Notes: a model not told the origin generated them from the letters alone. A DNA stretch of 64,000 bases from Zhengitettix transpicula (GCA_037074705.1 JAYJMR010000018.1:62001-126000); one strand, 5' to 3'; shown: positions 31,943-42,374, counted from the first letter of the stretch. A program made the numbers and translations.

Positions 31943-34900
31943 ATGGAAGCACAACAAATTAAATATCTAGTCCCCGGTGAGAAACACATTGCCCGGGAAA
32001 ACAACGCCCTGATAATTGGATATCCGACGCCTGAAACAATAAGCTGCACCGAGCCAAATTGCAACAGAGCTTTCAAAGCGACCACGTGGGCAAGCACTAA
32101 ACAATCTCTGAAAAGGCACCTGGCGAGGGAACATGAATTACACATTGAAGAAGATGTGAACATATGCCTGGCGTGCCAGAAAAAACTAGGACAGAGGCCA
32201 AAATATCATATGTGCGAGGCGCCAAGCGCAGCAAAACCATTACCTGAAGATGCGTGCAACTTCCTATGTGATAAGTGCCCGCAGACCTTCATTTCCAAAA
32301 AAGGAATGATGAACCATATAGCAGCACATAACCTCCAGCAGAGAATAGAGAGAAGGGAGATTGAGAACCCACTCCCACTGCATCAAGAACCTCCAGTGCA
32401 CCATAGAGCCCCCGCAGAAGATGAAAATCCAACGCCAACCACACAATCTGAAGGCGATACAGAGGAACTAAACACTGACGAATTAAGTGAGGACAACCCA
32501 CTGCGAACCCACATTCCAATATTGAAAACCATACTGCAAGAGAACAATACCATTGAAAAATGGGAATTGTTCTGCGACGTGATGGAAAGCATAACTGAGT
32601 CAGCCCAAAAGGCAGTAAAGCTCCCCCCTCGTACTGAACAACGAAGACAAGTTAAAGAAGCAGACGTAAACGACAGTACCTTTATACAAAAACTGTACCG
32701 AAGAAACAGACGCCGAGCTGTTAGACTGATACTGGATGGGGATTCACCTAAATGCACCCTTGAAAAAGAGGTTATTTACAGGCACTTTGAAAACATCTGG
32801 GAACGGAAACAATGCAATACTGACATCTACAACAACACTGACCAAGAACCCCGCAGGAAAATTGATCTGGGACGTTTCAGTACCCAAGAAGTAATGGCGA
32901 AATTGAAAAAATGCGAGAATACAGCACCAGGGGCGGATAGACTATCATACCAACACTGGAGGTCAGTGGATCCTGAGGGCCGAATTCTAACTGCAGTATA
33001 TAATGTATGCCTAAAATACAAGAGAGTACCACCCAACTGGAAAACATCGAAGACAATTTTAATTTATAAAAATGGTGACCCTGATGACATCAGAAATTAT
33101 CGACCTATCTCTCTGATGAAGACAATATACAAGCTATACTCGGGACTACTCGTTAGAAGGATTAACAAATGGATAATCGAAAATTCAGCGCTATCGAAAG
33201 GACAAAAGGGCTTCATGCCCTATGATGGTGTTTTCGAACACCATTATGCCATAAATCACTACCTCGAAGCAGCAAGACGATATAGAACGGAGCTCTGCAT
33301 AGCATGGCTCGACATAGAAAATGCGTTTGGCTCTATACCACATGAAGCGCTAATAGCAGCAGTAAAGCAAACCCAAATAGGGGAGGATCTAGTCCATATA
33401 ATACAAGACATGTACATAAACAGTTCAACAACAATACTCTGCGAAAATGGCGAAACAAATCCAATCCAAATACGATCGGGAGTCCGACAAGGATGTCCAC
33501 TGAGTGGAATTTTATTTAATATAGCGATAAACCCGCTGTTAAAGCTAATGGAGACCAACAAAGAACAACAGAAGCATTCGGTGTTAGCGTTTGCTGACGA
33601 TATATGTCTATTGGATGAAAACCCAGAATCGCTGCAACAAAAAATTGACAAATTAACATCGGAAGCGGAAAAGATCAACATACACTTTAATACTGACAAG
33701 TGCAAAACAATGCACTTTGGAGGATCAACCCCAATGGGATGCAGAGGCACTACCTTTAAAATTGACAAAAAAGCATTACCGACCATTGAAACTAATGACA
33801 AAATATACTTCCTAGGGAAGCCATTTGGCTATAATATATTAACGGACTGGGCATCGTTGCAAACATTCATGAAAACGGCAGATACAATACTCACATCGAG
33901 CCTCGCTCCATGGCAGAGGATAGATGCAATAAAGACTTTTTTCTACCCCTCTGTACAATTTGCACTCAGAACTGGTTCTTTAAATAAAGGAGACTGGAAA
34001 AAATTGGATGACTTTATTAAGCCGCTAATTAAAAGAACACTAAACCTTCCGGTAAGAGCTAATAATGACTATATATATGGATCAAGACACCTAGGATGCA
34101 TAGGCATCCCACTTACTACCGAGGATAGTGACATACTTGCAGTGGACGGAGCCTACAAGCTGCTAACTTCTCCTGACCCAGTTACCAGAGCGATAGCGAC
34201 AACAGACTTGACAACAACGGTGCAAGATCGTACTAGCAAGGAGCCCTCAAATTTTATAATAGAAAAATACTTAAATGGGTCTCAGGACGGCGACTTTAAA
34301 ACGACGACAAATAGAATAAGAAACACATGGACACGTGCGAGAGTTGCATCACGAAACCTCCACTGTACATGGAAGCTAAACCCCACGGCCCAAATCACAA
34401 TCGAGGGGTTAGAAATACACGAAAAGCAGCGAAACACGATATGTAAAAATATTAGGAATATTCAACAAACCAAAAAGTCGTCTAACCTGAAAGATGCGCC
34501 ACACCAAGGAAAAGTCCATGAGGTAGTAGAACTAAGTAGAGCAAGCAGTCACTTTTACACCAATGGAAAATATACAAGATTCGCGGACTGGCGATTCATC
34601 CATAGGGCGAGACTCAGCTTAGTTCCCTTAAAGGCATATAGATTCGATGGCGGGGATAAAAAGTGTCGGAGATGCGGGGTGCATGAGGAAACACTTCCCC
34701 ATGTCATTAACCATTGCCCCAATAACAATAGTGCAATATTACTCCGACACAATAGCATCGTCGAAAGAATTAAGGTAGCAGCACAGGGTAAACTCAGACT
34801 AGTAGCAGAAAATAGAATGGTCGTAGAAGGGAATACAACAAGGCCTGACCTGCTATTAGTTAAGCAAAGACAAGCGTATGTTATTGATGTAACAATAACG

Positions 34901-35179
34901 TTCGAAAATCGGGTTCAGGCACTAGACGCTGCTAGGGCAAAAAAGGAAGAAAGATATACTGAATTACGGAGGAGCCTACTCCGCACATATGACAAAGTAG
35001 ACATCGTACCGTTTATAATAGGATCACTTGGGTCATGGGACCCAAAAAATGATAAATTCATGACAGCACTATGCTCAAAAAACTACGCAAAACTAATGAA
35101 AGTGCTTTGTGTATCCGATGCTATCCGCTGGTCACGCGATATTTATGCCGAACACCTGTCGGGTATTCGGCAATATTAA
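31943..35179 (+). CDS. Element 2 ORF2: reverse transcriptase with restriction-like endonuclease
   Basis: A 1078-aa protein. Zinc fingers are C35/C40/H59/H64, C75/C78/H89/C91 and C109/C112/H125/H129. RT includes NYRPISLMKTIYKLY, WLDIENAFGSIPH with D457, SGVRQGCPLSG, and FADD with D552 and D553. CCHC is C908/C911/H920/C925. The RLE core is RPD (D969) and D982 in IDVT. It should nick U2 DNA and copy element RNA from the nick. It is intact, and near-identical to the element 3 protein except for a cluster of changes at about residues 450-550. Reinitiation after ORF1 is likely, as no frameshift signal is evident in the 4-nt gap. Confidence 0.95.
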   Translation: MEAQQIKYLVPGEKHIARENNALIIGYPTPETISCTEPNCNRAFKATTWASTKQSLKRHLAREHELHIEEDVNICLACQKKLGQRPKYHMCEAPSAAKPLPEDACNFLCDKCPQTFISKKGMMNHIAAHNLQQRIERREIENPLPLHQEPPVHHRAPAEDENPTPTTQSEGDTEELNTDELSEDNPLRTHIPILKTILQENNTIEKWELFCDVMESITESAQKAVKLPPRTEQRRQVKEADVNDSTFIQKLYRRNRRRAVRLILDGDSPKCTLEKEVIYRHFENIWERKQCNTDIYNNTDQEPRRKIDLGRFSTQEVMAKLKKCENTAPGADRLSYQHWRSVDPEGRILTAVYNVCLKYKRVPPNWKTSKTILIYKNGDPDDIRNYRPISLMKTIYKLYSGLLVRRINKWIIENSALSKGQKGFMPYDGVFEHHYAINHYLEAARRYRTELCIAWLDIENAFGSIPHEALIAAVKQTQIGEDLVHIIQDMYINSSTTILCENGETNPIQIRSGVRQGCPLSGILFNIAINPLLKLMETNKEQQKHSVLAFADDICLLDENPESLQQKIDKLTSEAEKINIHFNTDKCKTMHFGGSTPMGCRGTTFKIDKKALPTIETNDKIYFLGKPFGYNILTDWASLQTFMKTADTILTSSLAPWQRIDAIKTFFYPSVQFALRTGSLNKGDWKKLDDFIKPLIKRTLNLPVRANNDYIYGSRHLGCIGIPLTTEDSDILAVDGAYKLLTSPDPVTRAIATTDLTTTVQDRTSKEPSNFIIEKYLNGSQDGDFKTTTNRIRNTWTRARVASRNLHCTWKLNPTAQITIEGLEIHEKQRNTICKNIRNIQQTKKSSNLKDAPHQGKVHEVVELSRASSHFYTNGKYTRFADWRFIHRARLSLVPLKAYRFDGGDKKCRRCGVHEETLPHVINHCPNNNSAILLRHNSIVERIKVAAQGKLRLVAENRMVVEGNTTRPDLLLVKQRQAYVIDVTITFENRVQALDAARAKKEERYTELRRSLLRTYDKVDIVPFIIGSLGSWDPKNDKFMTALCSKNYAKLMKVLCVSDAIRWSRDIYAEHLSGIRQY

Positions 35180-35301
35180 TGATACTGGATTTTAGACTAG
35201 ACATAATATTATAATTTTAAATTTTAAATGGGGTAAAGCATCTGTTAACAAACTGGGTTATAATTAGGAAAAAGAATTTAGAACAAAATAAAAACCGTTG
35301 A
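35180..35301 (+). other. Element 2 3' UTR
   Basis: 122 nt, AT-rich, ending AAAAACCGTTGA against U2 ATCTG. It lacks a poly(A) tail and is about 9 nt shorter than in element 3 through small indels near 35206-35225. Confidence 0.75.
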
Positions 35302-35452
35302 ATCTGTTCTTATCAGCTTAATATCTGATACGTGGTGCATCGCACCACCAGAATATTAAACTCATTTTTGGAAAATGACGGAGTGTTAGGAGCTTGCTCC
35401 ACATCTGTCACGGGTTGGCCCGGCTTTGCAGTATCGCCGGGATCGGCCCACC
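35302..35452 (+). pseudogene. U2: U2 snRNA copy 16, 3' fragment
   Basis: U2 nt 39-189, unchanged. With 29781-29818 it gives 189 nt, so nothing was deleted. Confidence 0.97.
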
Positions 35453-36844
35453 TTATTGAAATTCAAACAAAGAAAGAAGTTTAACATTCTGACGTATCAA
35501 ATATTGAGTTGGAAGGCAGGTAAATTTTGAAATAACTGCGATTTCGCATCCAGTACAGGATTCACCTCTCTCGGCAATCATCTTCTCGCAGGCAGGACCG
35601 GGCACCAGCGAGTACAAGTAATTTTCCGGGAGAAGCCGTTGTCCGTGGCCACCAGCTGGACCACGCTCCCTATATATCTTTTGTATTTCGCGAACGTCGT
35701 CGTCGCCGCCGCACGCACGCACGCAAGTACGATAGGATAACGCGCCTTTTACGAATATGTATCTGATACATATGTATTCAAAACATCGTACTTTTTTCCG
35801 CTCATTTCTTTCGGCTCAAAGGAAGTGTAATTAATATTCGTTGTTGACGGAAACTGCGTAGCTATATTGAAAACAGGGGTTCGTTGCCGTTAAAGCCTCT
35901 TTTAATTCTGTCACTTTCCCATAAATCTATCTCGGTTTTATTATAATTTAGACGTAAAATACCGACGTCTGGATTTCGATATACATTTATAAACAATGTA
36001 TGCAATATACGTTTATTCCACCTAGCAGAGCGCCTCTTGGGCGGCCATCGCAAAACACGACTGCCCGTTGTAATCTACGAACGTCTTCCTCGCCGCCGCA
36101 CGCACGCAGCATAGCTGTTGCAAGCGAACATTAGTAAAAACTTACAAATTAATATTCCGCGGATCGAATTATTTTATAATTTTAATTTCTTCTCAACTAA
36201 ACTTTCTTTACATGTATATATTAAAAAAAATTTTTTTTTTTTTTTTTTTTTTTTTCCCACCATTTTTTTACTTCTATATATATATTTAAATAAATAAATA
36301 TATATTTAAAAAATGGGGAAAATTTTTAAATGTCGCGTACATGTGAGCGCGTACTGTTTAAAGACAAATATTAACTTTGTTTACAAAGACCGCGTAACAA
36401 TGGAAACGTCAACGTGAAAAAATTGTAACCGTTATCAATTCCACTTAATTCGCACCGAACTCTGACTGTCTATTTGTTTCTTAGACAACGTCATTTCTTT
36501 TTTGCTCAATTTGACGGAACTCGTGTGTTTACGTGAGGAATTTAATTTTTTTCTCTTACATTTACGTATCACCCTGCAGCGAGTGCAGGTAAGTGCCGCT
36601 AGGTGGGGACGTACTGTAACAATAAAACTGTTGATACATTTCAAATATTTTTATCTTTGAAGCCAATTGTTTCCTTTCCCGCGATATTTAAGCATTCGAC
36701 GGTTGACCTCACTTTCCGATCAGGATTTCAGGCGTTTCGCGGGGACCGCGTGTTTCGACGTATTGCCGCAGAAACATTTAACAATGCTCCCCGTTGATTA
36801 CAATGGTGTCCGGAATAAAAGACCGTCCCGATCGAGGAATCTTT

Positions 36845-36881
36845 ATCGCTTCTCGGCCTTTTGGCTAAGATCAAAGTGTAG
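36845..36881 (+). pseudogene. U2: U2 snRNA copy 17, 5' fragment (interrupted by element 3)
   Basis: U2 nt 1-37 with T38 at 36882, the same junction as in copy 16. The spacer between copies 16 and 17 (35453-36844) is ordinary array sequence. Confidence 0.97.
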
Positions 36882-36979
36882 TTACTGGATCTTTACCGAG
36901 TGTCTCGAGCCGCAGTTAGCCACGTCTTACGTGATATATCCTAAATTACCTTATTTCTTACCAATCCTATTCATTTGCC

Positions 36980-37050
36980 GTAACGGAAGAGAACACATCA
37001 GCCAATTTATTGGACTGTGGCGTGGCCTAGGCCACGAGCTTAACCGTTAC
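36980..37050 (+). ncRNA. Three-way-junction RNA motif, copy A (element 3)
   Basis: Same stems as element 2 copy A (GTAACGG/CCGTTAC outside), with the joining segments unchanged. Confidence 0.78.
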
Positions 37051-37123
37051 ATTTCCTCTGAACACGTTTCGTCGTGTCTTCCTAAAAAACCTCATAACCT
37101 CGTACCAATCCTTGTCATCTGCC

Positions 37124-37195
37124 GCAACGTGAGAGGACACAACAGCCAACCTCTTGGACTGTGGCGTGACCTCCGGTCACGAGCTTGAACGTTGC
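37124..37195 (+). ncRNA. Three-way-junction RNA motif, copy B (element 3)
   Basis: Same as element 2 copy B, except the first hairpin loop is CCTC instead of CCTT. The change falls in the loop and pairing is kept. Confidence 0.78.
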
Positions 37196-37323
37196 ACATC
37201 CGATCCTTAACCCAACTAGCTTATTTCTCCACGTCACCACCCAAATAACCTCGACCCATCCCGTGAGCGGGGCAATACCACGCTCACTCCTTAACTCTCG
37301 CATCCTCCTCAACCAGGACGGGC

Positions 37324-37330
37324 TATATAA
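37324..37330 (+). promoter_or_regulatory. TATA-like box in the element 3 leader
   Basis: TATATAA in the same conserved block as in element 2. Confidence 0.35.
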
Positions 37331-37393
37331 CCCTGCCTAGTTGCTCCGCATCCCGAAACTTGAACCCCCTTTAATTTCCTTACTAATTTCAAT

Positions 37394-37472
37394 TGTACTA
37401 GTGTTATAGTACATTTGTTTAATTGCTTGTTTTTTACGTATTTAATTTCATTGTACTAGTGCTTTAGTACAA
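37394..37472 (+). repeat. Paired ACTAGTG hairpins, element 3
   Basis: TGTACTA-GTGTTA-TAGTACA (37394-37413) and TTGTACTA-GTGCTT-TAGTACAA (37451-37472). The first stem is two pairs longer than in element 2. Confidence 0.6.
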
Positions 37473-37568
37473 TTCGTTATAAGCGTTGCTGATTCTCCGC
37501 TTGGTTTTTGCTTTTTAGTTTTGTTATTACTTTCACATAGCCGCTTACATTTGCTTTGAAGTTTTGCC

Positions 37569-37586
37569 CTTGGCGAGTTAGCCAAG
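37569..37586 (+). other. GGCGAGTTAGCC hairpin, element 3
   Basis: CTTGGC-GAGTTA-GCCAAG, identical to element 2. Confidence 0.6.
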
Positions 37587-37633
37587 TCTGCAAAGCTAGG
37601 TGACACGAGAATTGTCACATTTCCCCTTCCAAC

Positions 37634-37777
37634 GGGACCAAAGGCGAGCAAAGGCCTCAGCTGACAACTGAGAAACGCCGTCTATCTTGGATAGCTCTGC
37701 TACGCAAGTCCAACCTCTCCGTCCCATCGTGGTCCCGGGGCAATTCTGCTAGTCTGACTAGCAGTAGCTAAGAGAGG
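37634..37777 (+). ncRNA. HDV-like self-cleaving ribozyme candidate, element 3
   Basis: Same fold as in element 2. P1 is GGGACCA (37634-37640) with TGGTCCC (37730-37736). P2 is CCTCTC (37714-37719) with GAGAGG (37772-37777). L3 is TCCCAT (37722-37727), P4 is CTGCTAGT/ACTAGCAG, and the putative catalytic C is at 37768. No difference from element 2 was seen in the core, although the surrounding leader has several. Predicted cleavage falls before 37634. Confidence 0.72.
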
Positions 37778-37868
37778 GGGGCGAAGGCCTAGAGTTCACA
37801 CTCCAGGTCGGGGCTGTCAACCCCAAATCCCTTGTACATTAGCAGCAGAGACTAAAGGGACCGGCCGG

Positions 37869-39002
37869 ATGGCCAGCCCTACGATGAACCTGAACAGCAT
37901 GGATGAGGGCCGAGAGACAGCCCAAATCCAAAAAGCATCATTCGCCGCAATCGCGGCAAAGAACTCTCAAAACCCAACACCGGCAAACAACGTAGGGTAC
38001 GATAGACGGCGTGCCGTGCGTTGCACACCAGCAGGAAATAATGTAGAAATAGACGCAAACATAAAATCCAAGTTCGCATCCTGCCTGATAGAAGCAATAG
38101 ATATAGTGAGAACCGATGTCACTGCAATAAGACATGTTAATAATGAAATTCAAGTTGTGCTATCTTCCCCTGCCCAAGTAGAGAAACTAACGAACAAAGC
38201 ATCTTTCAGAGTGGGTGACACGGAATTTAACGTTATCCCGTTTGTTCCCAGGAGCCGGAAGATATGGGTGTACAACCCCTCAATAATGATCAGCGCGGCT
38301 ATGATCAAAGCTAAACTAGCTGAAACTTGTACAGTCACACACATTGAAGAGTGCACAGACGAATTCGGCTTCCAGTCCGGAAAATTATTCGCTTTTGTTA
38401 AGGGGGAAAAAATACCAAATGCCATATTTATAGGCTCAGTGAAATTGAACATCACGTACCAGGGTATGGAGAGGAGGTGCAGGTTATGTCAGTCCCCTGA
38501 ACACGACGCCGGAGCGTGTCCCGAAAGAAAATGTTACAACTGTAACACAAAAGGTCACCTAAGCTCAGAATGTAAGGTTCAGTGCAAGTGGTGCGGCCTC
38601 ATGGGGCATGAAAGCAGGAACTGTACCCAGAAAAATGAACAAAAATACACAGAGAATTTTCCGCTACTAGAAAGCCGTAAATCAAAAATAATGGCCAAAA
38701 CAGTGACCCCTAGTACTGTGGTCAAAAAGACACAAGCAATAGAAGTAATAGAAACTGAAGGACTTGATGAACTACTAGCAGAGCTTGCTGCCAACGCACC
38801 AAAAATAACAGAGAAGGAGAGGGAGCAAACCGAGGAAGACAATAAAACCAGTGGAGCATCATCCGACGAAATTGATCCGGAAAAAGCAACAAAACGAAAG
38901 CGAAGAAACAAAAAAGGAAAAGCCCCAACAGCCCCAGGGATAAACGATCCAAGCAAAAAACGAAAAAATGAAGAACTGTCAATGCCAAATATAGTAGAAT
39001 AG
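37869..39002 (+). CDS. Element 3 ORF1: Gag-like zinc-knuckle protein
   Basis: 377 aa, with the one amino-acid difference from element 2 ORF1 that I see being E to K in the acidic region (TEEERE versus TEKERE). Three CCHC knuckles intact. It has the same upstream open frame without ATG, and the same TAG-CAAT-ATG junction to ORF2. Confidence 0.9.
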   Translation: MASPTMNLNSMDEGRETAQIQKASFAAIAAKNSQNPTPANNVGYDRRRAVRCTPAGNNVEIDANIKSKFASCLIEAIDIVRTDVTAIRHVNNEIQVVLSSPAQVEKLTNKASFRVGDTEFNVIPFVPRSRKIWVYNPSIMISAAMIKAKLAETCTVTHIEECTDEFGFQSGKLFAFVKGEKIPNAIFIGSVKLNITYQGMERRCRLCQSPEHDAGACPERKCYNCNTKGHLSSECKVQCKWCGLMGHESRNCTQKNEQKYTENFPLLESRKSKIMAKTVTPSTVVKKTQAIEVIETEGLDELLAELAANAPKITEKEREQTEEDNKTSGASSDEIDPEKATKRKRRNKKGKAPTAPGINDPSKKRKNEELSMPNIVE

Positions 39003-39006
39003 CAAT

Positions 39007-42000
39007 ATGGAAGCACAACAAATCAAATATCTAGTCCCCGGTGAGAAACACATTGCCCGGGAAAACAACGCCCTGATAATTGGATATCCGACGCCTGAAA
39101 CAATAAGCTGCACCGAGCCAAATTGCAACAGAGCTTTCAAAGCGACCACGTGGGCAAGCACTAAACAATCTCTGAAAAGGCACCTGGCGAGGGAACATGA
39201 ATTACACATTGAAGAAGATGTGAACATATGCCTGGCGTGCCAGAAAAAACTAGGACAGAGGCCAAAATATCACATGTGCCAGGCGCCAAGCGCAGCAAAA
39301 CCATTACCTGAGGATGCGTGCAACTTCCTATGTGATAAGTGCCCGCAGACCTTCATTTCCAAAAAAGGAATGATGAACCATATAGCAGCACATAACCTCC
39401 AGCAGAGAATAGAGAGAAGGGAGATTGAGAACCCACTCCCACTGCATCAAGAACCTCCAGTGCACCATAGAGCCCCCGCAGAAGATGAAAATCCAACGCC
39501 AACCACACAATCTGAAGGCGAACCAGAGGAACTAAACACTGACGAATTAAGTGAGGACAACCCACTGCGAACCCACATTCCAATATTAAAAACCATACTG
39601 CAAGAGAACAATACCATTGAAAAATGGGAATTGTTCTGCGACGTGATGGAAAGCATAACTGAGTCAGCCCAAAAGGCAGTAAAGCTCCCCCCTCGTACTG
39701 AACAACGAAGACAAGTTAAAGAAGCAGACGTAAACGACAGTACCTTTATACAAAAACTGTACCGAAGAAACAGACGCCGAGCTGTTAGACTGATACTGGA
39801 TGGGGATTCACCTAAATGCACCCTTGAAAAAGAGGTTATTTACAGGCACTTTGAAAACATCTGGGAATGGAAACAATGCAATACTGACATCTACAACAAC
39901 ACTGACCAAGAACCCCGCAGGAAAATTGATCTGGGACGTTTCAGTACCCAAGAAGTAATGGCGAAATTGAAAAAATGCGAGAATACAGCACCAGGGGCGG
40001 ATAGACTATCATACCAACACTGGAGGTCAGTGGATCCTGAGGGCCGAATTCTAACTGCAGTATATAATGTATGCCTAAAATACAAGAGAGTACCACCCAA
40101 CTGGAAAACATCGAAGACAATTTTAATTTATAAAAATGGTGACCCAGATGACATCAGAAATTATCGACCTATCTCTCTGATGAAGACAATTTACAAACTA
40201 TACTCGGGACTACTCGTTAGAAGGATTAACAAATGGATAATCGAAAATTCAGCGCTATCGAAAGGACAAAAGGGCTTCATGCCCTATGACGGTGTTTTCG
40301 AACACCATTATGCCATAAATCACTACCTCGAAGCAGCAAGACGAAATAGAACGGAGCTCTGCATAGCATGGCTCGACATAGAAAATGCGTTTGGCTCAAT
40401 CCCACATGAAGCGCTAATAGCAGCAATAAAGCAAACACAAATAGGAGAGGATCTGGTCCAGATAATACAAGATATGTACACAAACAGCTCTACAACAATA
40501 CTCTGCGAAAATGACGAAACAAATCCAATCCCAATACGATCGGGAGTCCGACAAGGATGCCCACTGAGTGGAATTATATTTAATATAGCGATAAACCCGC
40601 TATTAAAGCTAATGGAGGCCAGCAACGAACAACAGAGGCACTCAGTGTTAGCATTTGCTGACGATATATGTCTATTGGATGAAAACCCAGAATCGCTGCA
40701 ACAAAAAATTGACAAATTAACATCGGAAGCGGAAAAGATCAACATACACTTTAATACTGACAAGTGCAAAACAATGCACTTTGGAGGATCAACCCCAATG
40801 GGATGCAGAGGCACTACCTTTAAAATTGACAAAAAAGCATTACCGACCATTGAAACTAATGACAAAATATACTTCCTAGGGAAGCCATTTGGCCATAATA
40901 TATTGACGGACTGGGCATCGTTGCAAACATTCATGAAAACGGCAGATACAATACTTACATCGAGCCTCGCCCCATGGCAGAGGATAGATGCAATAAAGAC
41001 TTTTTTCTACCCCTCTGTACAATTTGCACTCAGAACTGGTTCTTTAAATAAAGGAGACTGGAAAAAATTGGATGACTTTATTAAGCCGCTAATTAAAAGA
41101 ACACTAAACCTTCCGGTAAGAGCCAATAATGACTATATATATGGATCAAGACACCTAGGATGCATAGGCATCCCACTTACTACCGAGGATAGTGACATAC
41201 TTGCAGTGGACGGAGCCTACAAGCTGCTAACTTCTCCTGACCCAGTTACCAGAGCGATAGCGACAACAGACTTGACAACAACGGTGCAAGATCGTACTAG
41301 CAAGGAGCCCTCAAATTTTATAATAGAAAAATACTTAAATGGGTCTCAGGACGGCGACTTTAAAACGACGACAAATAGAATAAGAAACACATGGACACGT
41401 GCAAGAGTAGCATCGCGGAACCTCCACTGCACATGGAAGCTAAACCCCACGGCCCAAATCACAATTGAGGGGTTAGAAATACACGAAAAGCAGCGAAACA
41501 CGATATGTAAAAATATTAGGAATATTCAACAAACCAAAAAGTCGTCTAACCTGAAAGATGCGCCACACCAAGGAAAAGTCCATGAGGTAGTAGAACTAAG
41601 TAGAGCAAGCAGTCACTTTTACACCAATGGAAAATATACAAGATTCGCGGACTGGCGATTCATCCATAGGGCGAGACTCAGCTTAGTTCCCTTAAAGGCA
41701 TATAGATTCGATGGCGGGGATAAAAAGTGTCGGAGATGCGGGGCGCATGAGGAAACACTTCCCCATGTCATTAACCATTGCCCTAATAACAATGGTGCAA
41801 TATTACTCCGACACAATAGCATCGTCGAAAGAATTAAGGTAGCAGCACAGGGTAAACTCAGACTAGTAGCAGAAAATAGAATGGTCGTAGAAGGGAATAC
41901 AACAAGGCCTGACCTGCTATTAGTTAAGCAAAGACAAGCGTATGTTATTGATGTAACAATAACGTTCGAAAATCGGGTTCAGGCACTAGACGCTGCTAGG

Positions 42001-42243
42001 GCAAAAAAGGAAGAAAGATATACTGAATTACGGAGGAGCCTACTCCGCACATATGACAAAGTAGACATAGTACCGTTTATTATAGGATCACTTGGGTCAT
42101 GGGACCCAAAAAATGATAAATTCATGGCAGCATTATGCTCAAAAAACTATGCAAAACTAATGAAAGTTCTTTGTGTATCTGATGCTATCCGCTGGTCACG
42201 CGATATTTATGCCGAACACCTGTCGGGTGCTCGGCAATATTAA
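39007..42243 (+). CDS. Element 3 ORF2: reverse transcriptase with restriction-like endonuclease
   Basis: 1078 aa, collinear with the element 2 protein: zinc fingers 35-129, RT with D457 and FADD 551-553, CCHC 908-925, RLE D969 and D982. Catalytic residues are all kept. Substitutions relative to element 2 cluster around residues 450-550 (for example VHII/VQII, NGET/NDET, PIQIR/PIPIR, METNKEQQK/MEASNEQQR). Scattered changes elsewhere are E92Q, DT/EP near 174, R to W near 290, and S to G, T to A and I to A near the C-terminus. Confidence 0.95.
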   Translation: MEAQQIKYLVPGEKHIARENNALIIGYPTPETISCTEPNCNRAFKATTWASTKQSLKRHLAREHELHIEEDVNICLACQKKLGQRPKYHMCQAPSAAKPLPEDACNFLCDKCPQTFISKKGMMNHIAAHNLQQRIERREIENPLPLHQEPPVHHRAPAEDENPTPTTQSEGEPEELNTDELSEDNPLRTHIPILKTILQENNTIEKWELFCDVMESITESAQKAVKLPPRTEQRRQVKEADVNDSTFIQKLYRRNRRRAVRLILDGDSPKCTLEKEVIYRHFENIWEWKQCNTDIYNNTDQEPRRKIDLGRFSTQEVMAKLKKCENTAPGADRLSYQHWRSVDPEGRILTAVYNVCLKYKRVPPNWKTSKTILIYKNGDPDDIRNYRPISLMKTIYKLYSGLLVRRINKWIIENSALSKGQKGFMPYDGVFEHHYAINHYLEAARRNRTELCIAWLDIENAFGSIPHEALIAAIKQTQIGEDLVQIIQDMYTNSSTTILCENDETNPIPIRSGVRQGCPLSGIIFNIAINPLLKLMEASNEQQRHSVLAFADDICLLDENPESLQQKIDKLTSEAEKINIHFNTDKCKTMHFGGSTPMGCRGTTFKIDKKALPTIETNDKIYFLGKPFGHNILTDWASLQTFMKTADTILTSSLAPWQRIDAIKTFFYPSVQFALRTGSLNKGDWKKLDDFIKPLIKRTLNLPVRANNDYIYGSRHLGCIGIPLTTEDSDILAVDGAYKLLTSPDPVTRAIATTDLTTTVQDRTSKEPSNFIIEKYLNGSQDGDFKTTTNRIRNTWTRARVASRNLHCTWKLNPTAQITIEGLEIHEKQRNTICKNIRNIQQTKKSSNLKDAPHQGKVHEVVELSRASSHFYTNGKYTRFADWRFIHRARLSLVPLKAYRFDGGDKKCRRCGAHEETLPHVINHCPNNNGAILLRHNSIVERIKVAAQGKLRLVAENRMVVEGNTTRPDLLLVKQRQAYVIDVTITFENRVQALDAARAKKEERYTELRRSLLRTYDKVDIVPFIIGSLGSWDPKNDKFMAALCSKNYAKLMKVLCVSDAIRWSRDIYAEHLSGARQY

Positions 42244-42374
42244 TGATACTGGATTTTAGACTAGACATGATTAAGTAATATTATAATTTTAAAATTTTAA
42301 ATGGGGTAAAGCATCTGTTAACAAACTGGGTTATAATTAAGAAAAAGAATTTAGAACATAATAAAAACCGTTGA
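42244..42374 (+). other. Element 3 3' UTR
   Basis: 131 nt, AT-rich, ending AAAACCGTTGA against U2 ATCTG. It has an extra GATTAAGTA-like segment relative to element 2. Confidence 0.75.

Larger units (their letters stand above)
29819..35301 (+). mobile_element. Element 2: full-length U2-specific RLE non-LTR retrotransposon (Utopia-like), family B
   Basis: A 5483-bp insertion in U2 sense, with a 986-nt leader, ORF1, a 4-nt gap, ORF2, a 122-nt 3' UTR and no poly(A). It sits at the same U2 position as element 1 within one base. The 3' junction reads GTTGA then ATCTG, so the target break reads as T|A here instead of G|T. Both ORFs are intact. It is a near-identical sister of element 3 in the next unit and a distinct family from element 1. 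Coding sequence is A-rich compared with element 1. The Utopia assignment is by target and domain order. Confidence 0.92.
36883..42374 (+). mobile_element. Element 3: full-length U2-specific RLE non-LTR retrotransposon, family B
   Basis: A 5492-bp sister copy of element 2 with identical junctions and layout. Both ORFs are intact. Differences from element 2 are scattered single bases in the leader, few in ORF1, a dense patch in the RT (40143-40653) and small indels in the 3' UTR. It is offset from element 2 by a constant 7064 bp through the leader and ORFs. Confidence 0.92.
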
